Part shown: in pieces, positions 13,201-28,200 of the stretch
How the letters are laid out: every line of letters starts with the position of its first letter
How positions within the stretch are numbered: position 1 is the stretch's first letter
Assembly (NCBI RefSeq): GCF_021347895.1
Contig: NC_067127.1
Location: forward strand, 13,240,984-13,304,983
Reading direction: 5' to 3'
DNA from: Acanthochromis polyacanthus
Lineage: Eukaryota > Chordata > Actinopteri > Pomacentridae
Length of the DNA stretch: 64,000 nucleotides
Notes under the pieces: generated by a model
Database searches by the model: none
Told to the model about the DNA's origin: nothing
Seen by the model: the letters and a program-made list of their open reading frames with translations, nothing else
Program-made: the position numbers and the translations under genes

Positions 13201-16200
13201 CGTGTTGACACAGGCCTTCAACGCAGCGGTTTATAGGTGCTTTGCAGCGCGGCCCCGTGTAGCCATGTTGACACACACATTTAAAAGTATTTTCCAGCTC
13301 TACACAGAGGAGAGAGCCCTCAGGGTCGCAAGGATTCGACACACATTGGCTCACAGACGAGGAGCAGTCTCTGCCGTGGTATCCTGTAAGAGGTGGGATC
13401 AAAGAAGTGACTGATGTGTTGTGCTGTGTACAGTATCTATATGCCTTCCCACATCTGCCAAATATCATAGATTGTGATTTCACGTAGTGCTCTCCTTGCC
13501 AGACTTTTTCGTCCCTGCTGATTTACATAATTCACCCAGCCTGAGCATAAACACAAACACCAAAGAAGGATTTCAGCAACAGCACACAACCTACAGTACA
13601 AAAAAAAAAAAAAAACACTGTAGAGTGTGGCATTGTAAGTAATTTATGGATTTGTACGTGCTTTCTAACTGCATTCACTTAGAGGTAAAAGCTGTGCTGC
13701 TGATTCCACAGTAATCAACAGCACTAATATGTTTTCACATGCACACGGTTGAATTTACAAAAGGGATTGATGTACAATTAAGAGCAAAAAGAGCACATGG
13801 CGCTCTGTGATTATAATGATTATCTGGCTTAGAATCATTTTTACTGAACACAGTAATAGCCTGCCTTTCTAAATGAATTGCTGTAGCATTGAATAAAGAG
13901 CAAAAGCTAAGCTTGATCCATATATCAACACAAAGATTAAGGTTAACAAATTCATACCAATCCACTGTATGAAAATGTTTGTTGAATACCTGGCGGGCAA
14001 ATACACTGCATTTCCCCAGTTAAGTTGTACTGGCAGGTTCCTCCGTTTTTGCAGAACTCCACGTCTGATGCACAAGGAGAGTCAGATACGGAGCAATTCT
14101 TCCCTGAGAAGTAAATGATGAGGTTGTTAATTTGTGTTCGTGAAGATGAAAAGACTGCATCTCTGATATAATCACGTGTCTCAATGGCGTGTCATGCGAA
14201 GGAGTTTGACTGCAGGGAGAAACAACCATTACCTTGACATGAACTACTGCAATACAAAGTATACATGCTGTAAGTAATGTAGCAAGTAGGTGTGATACTG
14301 CTGAGTAACTGCCTTGTGTTCCAGTATCAATCATAGTTTATTCTTGCAGCTACAGGTTATTTAGTGGCAAAGTACTAAAAATAGGTTTGGATTTTCTTTG
14401 CTACCACAGCTTAACTAATATATATACATGATGGTAGCAATGTAGGTTACACTCTTAATACAATATATAACAAGACGACATGGTCATCAATATCCCCCGC
14501 CACATGTGATGTCTATGAGTCTATATTCAAAATAGTGATCAAGGGCCATAACTGTGTTAAATATTATCGCACAGGTCTCATTTTCTAACTTGATCAAGGT
14601 GTACATGGTGTGAAGCTACACACTAAATTTCGTAATCCTAGCTGAAATAGTTTCCGAGAAAAGCTGTCCCCTTCATCTCGGACGGACGGACGGACGGAGG
14701 CCAAACCTATATCCCCCTTTCCACTTTGTGGTGGCGGGGGATAAAACTATGGACAAAAGGGACACATATTACTACAAAAATCATACTAACTGTAACATAC
14801 AGGCTTCTTTGCTTGACAAAAGATATAAATAACCCTCTTTTTGTAGATTTCTAACCCATATTTTTTTTCTTTGGATGCATACTTTATTATCTGTATTCAG
14901 TGTCTACAGCAGCAGAAACACTGATACCTCAGTGAGCTGCTGTCATTCTGAAACTGGTAAATGAGCTCCTACATTACACATCAAGACACTTAAGGGTCAT
15001 TTATCTACAATATATTCATTACGGTCTGCTATGAAAATAATAACAAAAATAACTCACCAGCAAAGCCCGAAGGACAGACGCACTCATAGTCTGCAGCCAG
15101 GTCAATACATGTGGAATTATTGGCACAGTATCCATGGACACATTCATCATAGTTGATTTCACAGTTCAACCCACCAAACCCTGATATGAAAAGAGAAAAG
15201 GAAAGCATCTCATCAGACATGTTGCATGAATGTCAGCAAACACCAGACGTGAAAAGATACAAATTAGAATCAAATTATACCCCAAAGCAATTTATTGCGA
15301 TTGTGAAATTTTACAAGCGAGCTCATTGCAACTACAGCTACACACGGTGGAGTCGACTGCACCACAGTCTGCACTTGAGGAAACAACGTGTATTTTTCAC
15401 CGGTTTATTTTTTTTCATGATGATTAATCCCAAGTTAAAAAATTAGCATGTTTGATATTTTAGAAATAAAAGGTTAAACTCATCAAGTAAAAGTGAGTGC
15501 TGCCAATTTCTGACATTTTAGTCCCCCATAAATATATTCCACTGCATGGTCACGCTACAAAATGACTATCATTAGCACTGTCACATACTGCAGCTACTGG
15601 AGGCCCATGACTAATGCTTGGCTATCAGCGCCATCGGTGCAGGTCAAATTCTCATCATTTCTCAAACTGACCATGGAACCAATTTCCACCTCTCTCCAAG
15701 TCATAAAATTTGACAATTATCCTGACTTCATTAAAAATGCATAACAGGCTTCACCCGCAATCACGGTTTAATCAGAAGTATGTCTCACAGGTAAGATGTC
15801 AACTGGACCAAGAAATTATTGAAAAAATAGCGGCAATTTATTCCTTCTTGCACTAATGATGCAAACGACAATTTCTGATGGAATGGTTTTATGTCATCTG
15901 ACAAATCTGAGCAAACATTTGTCAAACGTTCGAGTCCTGAACCCCCAAGTCAGGACATGTGAAAAAATGTCTGAATGCAAACCATCATGAGCAAAGAGAG
16001 CAGTCAACATCAAATAATTAAAAGGAAAAAAAGGTTTTGTGGAGTTTTTGCAGTTTAAATTTAAAGCAAGCAAGTCAATTAATTGATTCATAATAATTCT
16101 AAATAGTGTGACTGATTGTATCAAATACAATCAGTCACATGTTGACTAAAATTAAGACCTTGTTCATTCTATGAAGATGTATTGCAGAAGATGGACAGAT

Positions 16201-19200
16201 TCAACCGAACAGAGTTTAGACATCAGTACTGGATAGACGGTGCAAGAATTACTGTCTTCATCTGAGAGCAATAACCTTATTAAAACTGAATGTAATGCTC
16301 TTCTTAAATTATTCTTTTTAATACTGTGGAATACTGAAAAGATTTTTTTTTTTGCAGTGGAAAGGAGTCTGGGGAATGTTTCAATTCACTATATGCATTA
16401 TTAAGTTTCTGAGTAGAGAGTTTTGCAGAAATTGGTTTAGAGTAGATCAAATTTATGATGTAATTGTTGAAAAGAAGAAAACATAGTCAATTGTTATACA
16501 TTTCCGAGAGGCAACATATTTTCCTTTTTGATTCCAAAGAGAAAATAAGATCTATCTATTGTAGATTTTAAAATGAGGGTGACTCAGTTCCTTAATAGAA
16601 ACAGACCCTTGCAAGAGTACTCAAAATCTGAAAATAAACTGTACATTAGATTCTGATGAGTGTGCAGAGTTCATGTTGATTATCTGGGATTTATAAACTA
16701 CTTGCTTAGTCACTGTAGGTGGAATCTGTAAGATAGATTGGGGTTTATCTGCAAGGGAAAAGTAAAAGTTGTAGCTTAATTCATTTTCTAATAAGGTTTT
16801 TCCCAGTAAGGCGGTGAACAAAAATGACTAGTAAGTGGCCTTCCTTGGTGATTTGACTAGCAGCTGCAGCGAGCAGAGCTCAGTGTCTTCTCATCTGCAT
16901 TTATCCATAGAGATAAGGACCCTACCTCCAGATGGCAGAATGAAAAATGAATGAGTGTTTAAGTGTTTCTGGATAGCTTTTTCATTTCAGCCAGGGTTAA
17001 AACTTCAGGGCTGGAAAAATCGGTTGGTTGCACACTTAAAAACCAACAAAGGTCTGAATTAGTCACATAATCGTACCATCTCAACTAGTGGGGGATATAA
17101 TTGCATTGCAACTTACCCTGTAAGCACAAGCACTGATACAGGTCAGTGCTGTCCACACAAATACCACCATTCTGACAGGGGTTTGACTCGCACTCATTGA
17201 GATTTACTTCGCACAATGACCCTCCAAACCCTGCAGCACATGTTTTAAAAAAAGAAGGAAAAAAACAGTGTTATTGGAATGCTTTTCGCCTGGTTTCATT
17301 CCTCAGCCAATTAGGATCAGCACGACTTTGTTTTCACAAACAAAAGCCGGTTTTCAAAGCTCGTATTGATTCAAAGAGCTTGCTGGGCACATGCAGACTC
17401 AGCTCACTGGATCATTTAATCATGTTTAATAAGAGCCAGTCATTGCCCTTCTGATTTATTACATTAAACAAGGCAAATCCAGTGATTTTTAAGATCAAAG
17501 TCAATCTATACACAAAGAGAACCACATGAAACAAATACCACGCATCAGCGCACACATCTAAACGCTCCCACACACTCAGCCAGGCCATTAAAGAGAAGAA
17601 ACATGCCAGTGTTTAAGGCACATTATTGCTGGTGCTACACAGGTTGCATGTGGGTTAGCTTCACACTTATCTACCACAGAGCAATTGTTCTGTGTGTACA
17701 TTGTGAATGATTCATACAATCAGCCAAGGACTAAAGAAAGCACGGGGGTCTGGAGATGTACTTCACAATTAGGGATGTTCTAAAGAAAAACTGAGAATAA
17801 AAAGAACAGAATTTGTCTGACTGCAGAATAAACAGTTTTCCAGCAAAATAAAACCGTGACAGAAAAAGACAAAAAAAAAAAAAAAATAACAAAGGAAACA
17901 AGCCAAACAAAAACAACTGCTGGATTGCAAAAACCTGCCGCTTGACAAAAACCATCTCATGCCAAGAAGAGCTTTTGATGAGACAAATAATGGAGAGCCA
18001 ATAATTTTATGGCAAAAATAAGTCTTACATTGCAAAGTTGTTCCTTTGAAACAATGCTAATGTGAAACAAAACAATAGTGCCGTCAAAAAATTGCCTCAG
18101 GGTTCGAAAAAAACATGTTTACTGTCCTGCAAAATCTGCTCTTCAAGAGCGTTTAATCACTCAAAAATCAAGTACGAACATCTCCAGCAACCCAGGACTG
18201 TGTTTCTTGCTTTTATATACAGTAACAACTGATACACATGAATCATGCAAAACCATGCAAAATCCACTATTTTTAGTTTTTCCAGCATTCTCAGTTCCGT
18301 GATGTGATTTAGTGTCTGTACTGAATACTAGGTCAAAAAGTTGACAGCGTGGGCTTCACGGTATAGTGAGGGAGGGTGTGAGTAACATGTTTTGCAACAC
18401 CTTAGGTTGGCAAGCATTAGATAATATGGATGCCAAGAGTGCCGACCTGAAACATCTAGACAAGACAGCATCTCGCAGTTTGCCCTTGAGAAGTGATCTG
18501 GGTAGAGCAGCTCGCGGTAGGTTGCTTTCATTTACATAAGAAATCACTCACAATCCTTCACTTTGACATCTGCTGAGCATAAATGCAACAGGAGTAATGA
18601 AGTTACGGTTATTGATTGGGTTACATGAACTTCGATGTAATAGCCATTCATTTGAAAAGAGATGCTAGAGCTGCTGTGGACTGAATTATGATCGGTGTGG
18701 TGAGTGAAAATGTTTTTATTTTAAGTCGCCCAACTGCATCCAGGAATAAGCTGTATGATTTCCTGTGCATACACACACACACACAGAGTGATATAGTGAC
18801 ACTATCACTGACGGCGCACACACAGCTTTGACTTGGAAGACTCCGAAGCCTGGATACCCCTGGCAAGGCTCAGAGTATCTAACAGGTCAAGCCTCTTCCA
18901 CTTACTCCTGTGTTATCTCTGTCACTTCTGGCAGCAACTGCTGTGATAACACTGTCATCCTCATGGAAGGGAGTCAAAAGGATTTGACTGACACGCCAAC
19001 ATTATGTTTTTGTAGGAGTTACTGAATTAATATGTGCAAATCAGCATAAGATTATTAAACACTTAGGAACTGTTAAATCATTCTGCATAATTATCGGGCT
19101 GTTTTTTCAATAGATTGTTATCTCTGATTGTTTCTCTTTTTAAAGCACTTTTTTTTTTTACTTGGCCTATGGCTCAGCTTAGAGCTGACTTTTACTGTAT

Positions 19201-22200
19201 AACCTGTGTCTTATGTCTTATTTTTATACTTGCATTATTTTATTTGTATTTTGTTTATTTATTTATTTTTTTTAATGTGTACAGCACTTTGGTTAACAGT
19301 GCTGTTTTTAAAGTGCTTTAGAAATAAAGTTGGATTGGATAGATTGTGTGGTAAACAGGCAGCAGGTAGAATTTCAGAAGGGCTCATGCACAGCCTTTTT
19401 TGGTGAAAAAAAAAAAAGGAAAAGTGAATTTACAGACAGCCTGCGGCTACTGCATTTACAGTACACCACCAGATTAATTCAGTACAGGCAACCTGGCTTT
19501 GTGCAAGCCAGTAAGCATGAGAAACACGCTCATTCGCACTCTCTCCATGTGCTCATTTTCCACCTGCTAAAGGTCTTCCTCACCTCTTTCACATGTGCAA
19601 GAGACATTCTGACCATCCTTAGCCTCGGCACAAATTAGTGTATGTTCACTGCACATTCCACGTGAACAAAGGTCAACATCCACAGAGCAATCTTTCCCCT
19701 TGAATCCTGGAAATGAAATAACACAAACGGAAAAATCAGCAAAAAAACAAGCAACAGGGCCTGAAGTTAGAAAACAACTGTAACAAACGGTGTGCAACAC
19801 GTATTTACAGCCGTGTGTTTTATTAGGTGAAGACACCTTTTCTTTAGCAGATTAATGGAGGTATCGATTCCTAGCCCTGCAATCTACCTGCTATGCAGTA
19901 TGCTAATTGAGTGAATCATTGACAGAGACCCACCATACCAGACTGATCTATATCACATTTATCTAGCCCACCAAATGCACATCTGCATGCCACTGATAGA
20001 TACCAATGTCAATACCTATTGTTGTAAATAAAGCACAGACAGATGGTGCGACCGATAGTCATTACACATGTAGGCACAAATAAAGATGACTTTAGAGGGA
20101 GAATCCTAAAATAGATTTGCACTAACGTTGCCGTGTTTAACTCATGCCCAAGAGGTAACATGAGGACCAGTGTTTCACAATTTTGCAGCAAATTCACAAA
20201 AGCTGGATTCAGCTAAATGTAATGAGTCACACACCAAGAATGCAGGCAAAAGTACATGTAGTTCATATCTGTGAAGTCGGTCTCACTGACTGGCAAAGGA
20301 ATGAAATATTACAAACATCACTTTAATGGAAATCCTACTTATTAAGATTTAAATATACACATGCAGCAGTTATATCAGACTATGTGGTACATTTAGCTGT
20401 AAGCAGACTTCACTTTCTTTACATTGCAACGTGAATCCAGAGCAGCCGCCTTTACATCAACACATCTATCTAGATGTTTGATGACCTTCCAACTACCCTT
20501 TTCCTATCATATTATGTATTGCCTTGACTAGTTAATGGACAGCTATTGCCTCCAACAGAGTGTTTCAGAAGTGTTTAATAACCAATTGTGCATGCAATTC
20601 ACTCTGAGGTTAATGTAGCATGAAGGAATGTCACATTTACAGTGTCACCATCTCCAAATGGGACTCCCTGTTCTATCTGACAGCTACTAGTGGCTCAGTC
20701 CAACTCCACTGCAGTGAAAAGACAGGCACAAAGTGGAACTCACCGTTTTTCCCTTCAGCTCAAACTTCTCTGTATCAATATTAGCAGTAACAAGACACAC
20801 TGATGTTTTGTTGAATGCATTAAAGCCAAGTCCTCATGCATGAGTATGAGATGTGGATTTAGCTAGTGTGGTTCATCTTTGCTCTAAATATGCTTTTGAT
20901 CTTTGTTGTCTGCATGTAGGTAGCATGAATTTAATGAACTTTGGTTAAGTCGGGTAATAAAGGAAGTTTTCAATTTAGATTCAATTTTATTGATGCCATC
21001 ATGTGGCTATTTATGAAGCACTACAGGAAATCAATATGAGTTTTCCTTGAATAACTGGGATTAAGTGCTGCCTATTTGCTATTAAGCAGATTCTGCAACA
21101 TTTTTGACTACCCCTTTTAAATTTTATGATATATTTGCTAAATTTGGGATAGTGAATCAGTGGAAATGTGAGGCACTAAAATAATTTTCTGGTATTGCTT
21201 TTGAACTGGTAGTGCCTTCTGGCGTGATTAAATTATGGCTTTTGCTCAGCATGTGAATCGGAGGCGCAGAGAAATTTAGATGACGAGCACATTGTAAGTC
21301 CTGCTGCAAAATTTAGTGGCACAACAGCAGAAACACTATGGATTTAAATGATAGTAACTTTGCTGATTAGTCTGGCACAGTCGTGACAGGGCTTGGACAT
21401 TCTCCAAAAAAGCTACAGACACGATCAACATCCTTCTAAAATGACCAAAACTACCAATCAATGCATATTTAATGCAGATCCACGTGCAGACTAAAAATCT
21501 GTTTTTTTTCTGACACTAACACACCAAATTTAAATAATTAAGCAGCCTAGCCTGAATAATCTCAGAGAGCTTTTAGGCTATTTCTAGTATAGTTTCAGAC
21601 GTAATAGGAATTTAAATGCAAATGCTACAACAAAACAAGTGAAACTCAATAACGCAGACATGCTGCACTCGAGCTGCAGACAGGAACAGGTGGCGGGACC
21701 ATTCCTGCCAGAGCGCAGGACTGTAAAATAGTTATCTTTTTTTGGATTCTTTGTGTGTGTTTTTGGAGGAGAAAGCACACAAACTTGACGGACCATTTAT
21801 CTAATTGAATTTCTGAAAGGATAAAGTGATCAGAAACACGACTCTATAAATCCGTCAGTAAAATTAAAGCCGTAATGGAAGCTTTGCTCGCACACTGGTG
21901 TTCTGGTTCAGCTGTAATCTAATTTGGGCAAAAGGCAGAAAATATTAAGAGCAGATTATTTACAGGATGCATTTGCCGTGCCCATAATGTCAGAAAAACA
22001 TGCCACGTAACACACGCTGTACACGTTTCAAGGTAATAAATGTTTTAATGACTTCAACCAGATTTGTGTAGATTTATTGCACAGTAAATTAGAGACATAT
22101 TTGGCTGACGGGGAAAAAAAGATGAATGCATTTTGACAGGAGGAGAAGAAAAACTCAAATTTAAAGAGTGTGAGCAGAATAATGCATAGCTTGTAACAGT

Positions 22201-25200
22201 TCTCTGCATCACTTCTGACTTTGTGCAATACATAAAGAAAAAACCTACAAAACTGACCAACTGCCCAATGCCCGAGTATCTTTTCATGTCCTGTCAACAC
22301 CAACGCTTTGTGGGTTTTACTTTTCAAATATTTGCCTGTAAATCGCGCTCTGCGGATTGCGGCTGTGTACAACGGAATGTGACATTGGACTAGTAATGCC
22401 AAGTGGGCTGGCAGCAGCATTCTGACTTGTGCAATCAAGTAGTGATTAAGCATTTTTATTACCAGAGGGCACAGTAAAATCAGCCACTCACAAAGGAAAG
22501 CAGCCTCTGATATGTGCTGATTATGCTTCCTTTCTAGAACATGTGTTAGAAGTAAATGTCAAACATGTATAAAATTTGTAAAACAGGTTGTCACTTGATT
22601 AAAGAACAAGTTGAAAACTCAATCAGAGTTGAATTATGGCAGCAAAGTCATGTTTGTACGCGCTAGTGCTTAACAGGACAGAATACTTTGAGCGTTTTCT
22701 TCACACTACTGATATTTATTTTAACCTTGATTACAAAAAATAGTGGTATTTTTTCCTAACCCTGACTCATAATACATATTTATTGCTGAATGTTGACACC
22801 TTTTTTAAACCTTTTTTAAAATTCCTCTCTTTTCTATTTCTGAAAGCACATTTTAAACAATAATATCAATAATCACCAGAGTAAACACACAAGTTGCACT
22901 AATGACAAATAAAGTTTTCACATATTGCCAAGGTAGAATATACACAAAATTAATAGCATGATATTTTTGTAAACGTGCTCAATAATACACGCGTAGATGG
23001 TACTTACCAAGAGGACAGTGACAAATGTAGTCATTTATCAGATCCATACACGAGCCTCCATTTAGACAAGGCTGCGACCAACAATCATTTACATTCTCAG
23101 AGCAGGTTCTTCCTGCAGGATAAAGGCAGAGAAATAAACACACTCTCTTTCATGTTCCAGGGAATACAGGCAGGAAGCATCTACCATTGAATTTTCGCGT
23201 CACTGTGGAAATGTAATACTTGCTGTAGTGAATCTCAAACATGCAAGCAACATTTGTAACCCCAACATTCAGAATCTACGCCATACAAATTACCGCTCAT
23301 CGTTTTCGAATCCTGTTTTCAATAAACCGGCAGCCCAATTACTGAAGGCACGATTTTATTGCACGAAGCAGCTGATCGCTTGTGATCCTCGGAGCTCAAA
23401 ATGTGATTGAATGATTATGTGTTCAGCATGTAGCAGCTTGTATGTATGCATAAATGGTGCAACCTCAGTTTTAGTATCCTCGGGGCAAGTATTAGATATG
23501 GAATTGATTGAAGATTTTACTGACAAATTTAAAGCTCCACTCGGTCTGGCCTCTGGCTATAGATCAGACCTCTCAGTTCTCCATGAGTCAGAGAGCTCAG
23601 AGAACGAACAGCCCGATATGCTCAGGCGCTGCTCTCCTATCTGCACTGCTGCCTACACCAAAGGTAATTGTACTTTCGCCATCATGACCCCATACACTGG
23701 CAAGCACTCTGTTAATCATGTCTGGTAAGGTACTCTCATAATTAAGGTAGCGGCGAACTATACCACCATCCTAAATATATTTCACACAGTCAAGGCATAT
23801 TTTATACTACACACTCTATGACTTGTATGATACTGAGCCAGCCTCCAATATCAATTAACCTACCTGCTTACATATTCTACACATCACTTCACCACTGTCC
23901 AGTTGGGCATTCACATGACTCATGGCTAAGATTAATACTAGCGGTTAATGGTCAATGTCTAAGTAATAGCCAAGCTATTTTAAATACACAAAAGCATCCA
24001 ATTTTACTGCCTTTTTTTTGGCTTGATTTTGTGATAATTATAATAGACTATATTACTGCAATGAAATTAATCAAAAATAATGCTCTTGCATATTGATTTA
24101 TACAAGAAAATCATTCTTACAGTACTACCAGACAATGATTTAATTCATTCATTTTATACATCTGCATGTATAATTAAGCCAGATCTACCTCCATTATTTG
24201 TAAGTCACCTTGCATACTGAGCCCGACCACAGACACACACCGATCAACCGCAACATGAAACCACTAAGCGGAGAATAACATTGATTGTCTTGTTACAATG
24301 GCAGCTGTCAAGGAGACAGAAATACTGGGCAGCAAGTGAACAGTCAGCTCTTGAAATTGATGTATTGGAAGCAGAAAAGTGTGCAACTGACAGGATCTGA
24401 GCAATTCTGACAACGGCCAAATGATGATGGCTCGAAAACTGTGTCGGGGCATCTCCAGAACGGCAGGTCTTGTGGGATGTGGTGCTTAGTAACTAGCAAA
24501 AGCAGTCCAAGAAAGGACAACTGGTGGTCGTAGGCACCCAAGGCTCATTGATGAAGATGGAATAAGAAGGGTGGCCTGCGTGGTCTGATCCCACAGAGAA
24601 GCTACTGTAGCACAAACTGCTAAAAACCCAAACACTGCTATGATAAAAGCTCTAAGAACATATAGTACAATGCAGTTTGCTACATATAGGGCAACACAGC
24701 TACAGACCATGAATGAAGGTGGTCTGGTCTGAGAAGTTAAGTTTTCTTTTACATCAAGTGGACGGTTAGGATCCATTGTGATGATCTAGGCGGTGTTCTG
24801 CTTAGAAATTTGGGTCCTGCCATTACAGTGAATGTTACTGTGACACGTAACATTGTTGCACCTTTTCATGGCAACAACATTTCATGATATTGTGGCCTCT
24901 TTCAGGAGGATAATGCACACTGCCATACTACAAAAAAAAAGACTATTTTGAGAAACATGACGCAGTGGTCCATTATTTTTTTTTTGCAGTTTTCTACCCC
25001 CATTGCAGTAATTGCATCAGTTATTTGTGTTGTGGTCACTTTACTCGTTCCGCTTGCTACTTTTCCCTTGGAGATTGACAAATATATTTTTTATATCTCT
25101 TCTATAAATTCACCAGATTTCAAACCAACTCAGCATCTATGGCACGTGCTAAAAAACTCTCACCCATGGAGGCTCCATCTCACAACTTCTAAAACCTAAA

Positions 25201-28200
25201 AGACCTGCTGCTAAAGTCTTGGTGCCCGATACCACAGGGCTTTGGAGGACTTTGCCTTGATGGACCAGACATGTTTTGGCAGCATAAGGGGGACCAACAC
25301 AAAATGGGGTGGTTTTTAAAGTTGTGGCTAATCGGTGTATATGAAATTTACTTACAAATTTTGATGAACTTTCTGTCTAAATGCTGCATATTTCAGTTTC
25401 ACCACCTTAACATTTAAACCTCTATTCGTCTGGCTGGCCATACTGGCTGCAAATAGGCTCGCATTCGCATCAGATGGTCTCATACCCTCAAACCCTGGGG
25501 GACAGTGGCACCGATAATCACTGATTAGGTCCACACAGGTGGCACCATTTGAGCAGGGGAAGCTGTTGCACTCATTTGTTTCCACTTCACAGAGCGGCCC
25601 TTCAAATCCAAGCGTGCAGCGGCAGGTGAAGTTATACCGCTGGTCCAGGCAAACACCGTGTTCAGAGCAGCGATGGCCAACACAGTAATCAATGTCCTCC
25701 TCGCAGTAGACACCCGCGTATCCTCTGGGACAAAGGCAGCTAGCAAGAGATTAAACAGAATTTCTTAACAGTGTATCGAAAATGAAGAATTCTTTCAACC
25801 CTGAAGGAAGGGAACAGTAAATGTCACAGCTTTTACAATCATTGACATTCTGCTGCCAGAATAGCCCGAAGACAATCAGGATTTGAACACTAACCTGTAA
25901 CCATCAATCTCATCCACACAAGTGGCTCCATTTTGACACCAATGTTGAATACAATCGTTGACATTTATACGGCAGTTCTGACCAGACCACCCAGGTGTAC
26001 AGATGCAGGTGTAGCTGCTGGCATTATTCAACACACAGAGTCCTCCGTTGGCACATGGCTGTTAACAGAAGGAAAATTACATAAATGTGTCATTAAATCA
26101 GACATGGTGCTTCATGTGTAAAAATGAAGCTGCTTCATTCTGTATGGTAATATCTTAGATTGGACTCGGCTTATTCTGGTCAAAAATATATCCATTATTT
26201 TACAATGCAAGCTGTATTCATTTCTTGCTCCTGGCTGCCTGAAAACGAGCTTCATTACAGCCACATGACACACTCATGAATACTGATTCATGCTTTCTAC
26301 TGGATTCACTCAGTATTCTGTGTGGCATCTACATCATGTCTTACAAGAAAAGATCAATGGTCATTGAGGGCTAAATCTCCCAAGAGCTCTTTTCAACAGA
26401 AAAGACACTAGCTGGTGCATGTGTATATGTAGTAGAGGAGAAACAAAGGGACAGAGGAAGAGCTGGCTTGTTGGGATGGTTATAATGCACACATCATGGC
26501 ATTTCTGTACGGGGGCCAACACAAGCCCCGCTCCACAGTGAGTAATCATCTCCATCTGTCATCTGAAGTAGCTTCTCTGCTCAGGTTTGGTTGCTTTTTT
26601 AAATGCAGAGGGTCAATTCCTCTAAACATAAAGACACCGGAGCATTCAAAAATACAGACATTGCAAATCTTCTTTTATGTCAGGTGGCAGAGGCCCTTTC
26701 AGTCCTGTAAATGTGCTCCCACTGTGTATGTCAAATGCAAACATTCTAACAAACAATGGCACTTTGAAGCTTTGTCTTCTTCCACCAAAATACAGAGGTT
26801 GTACAGCGACACTCCAAATAAAATAAAACAGTTCTTCAGTGATTTATACAGTATACTGTGTAGCTTGGTCACTAACCAAGCTTTGCATGTACATAGAGTC
26901 AGATCACAGGTAAGAATCTCTTGACTACATCTGTGTTATCGTCGTTTTATTTTTCCACACAGAAAAATTTCAAATGATTTCCCTCATTAGTCAAGGATTT
27001 AACACAACTTTCTTCCTGGGTGAACTAACATACTGTGGAGCTTCAACACCAGCTGATTGCTGTGTTTATGGATTATCGCATTTGCTGTCAATCTTCCTGT
27101 GGGACTTATGCTTATTTTCATCCCTGTGTATAACAAAGGATTATCCCACATTTTATAAATAGGATACTGACTTAATATTTGAGACCTTCGCACTTAAGTT
27201 CTCAATGTTTGGATTTATTTTGTAGGGACATTGTGCAGAACTCTTGCAGTAACTTTCTTATAGAAAATCTGAAAGTTAGACATTATGTTTGAAATCATTA
27301 CAGTGCTGTCTGTATTTGATCACGGTTCATTTAAGTTCATATGCCACAAGTGTCACACTGTTCTTTTGGAAATGCATCCATTATGTATCACCATCTCAAC
27401 TGGGAGTCATTGTGATTGTTCTGGCAAATTTTGCTTTCATCAATGACAAAGATGATCAAACAGAGTTTGGAAACTCCTCCAACTACGTAGATTCTCATTA
27501 ATTTCATTGCTATGGTTCCTTGTTGTTGAGATAATATTGCTGCACTGTTGTAGAGAACACGCATACATTTCTACATGGGAAACAAGCAGAGGACTTTTAC
27601 AATATGTATATTACTTAAGGGGTTAAAATGTTGATTGAAAACAGCAGAAGGGGACAAAATGTACATTATTACCTTGCTTTCAAGTCTAGAAATGTTTTTA
27701 TCATTTTACTAATTTTGTCCTTCAATGTGTGTCTTGTTATTCAAGTGTCTTATTTTCGTGCTCAGCTACATTGTAAAGAAAGCCTCTGTACTCTAATGTA
27801 CTGTGAACAAATAGAGGTTGAATGAATGAATGGATGTTTTTACTCACTTGAAGGTTTTCAGGACAGGGTACACGGCAGGTGTATTCAAGGCCATCAGCGA
27901 GGTCCAGGCATTGAGTCTTTGGTGGACACGTGTTGTTGGGCAGAGCACAAGCATCTATGTCAACTTCACAGTTTTTTCCCAAAAAACCTGTAAGAAAAGA
28001 TTTAACACGTTTACCAGCAGAATGTCGATCTGAAATCAGTGCTAATCCACCTCTCATTTATCTCACCGTACCCAATTCTTCCACAAACATAAGAACCAAA
28101 TTGTTCAAATTGTGGGTCGGCTGGAGGATTGGCCTCATTTTGAAGCAGAGCTGATGAGCCTCAGTGCCCCCCTGAATTTGCATTTAACTTGAGCCTTGAC

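Noticed and set aside
19165..19345. AATAAAG as an eys poly(A) signal.
   Set aside because: It lies on the plus strand, opposite to eys, within a repeat tail and between two good eys exons.
22028..22453. 141-codon minus-strand frame in intron 11.
   Set aside because: Low-complexity Phe/Ser/Leu-rich translation typical of AT-rich DNA; no homology recognised.
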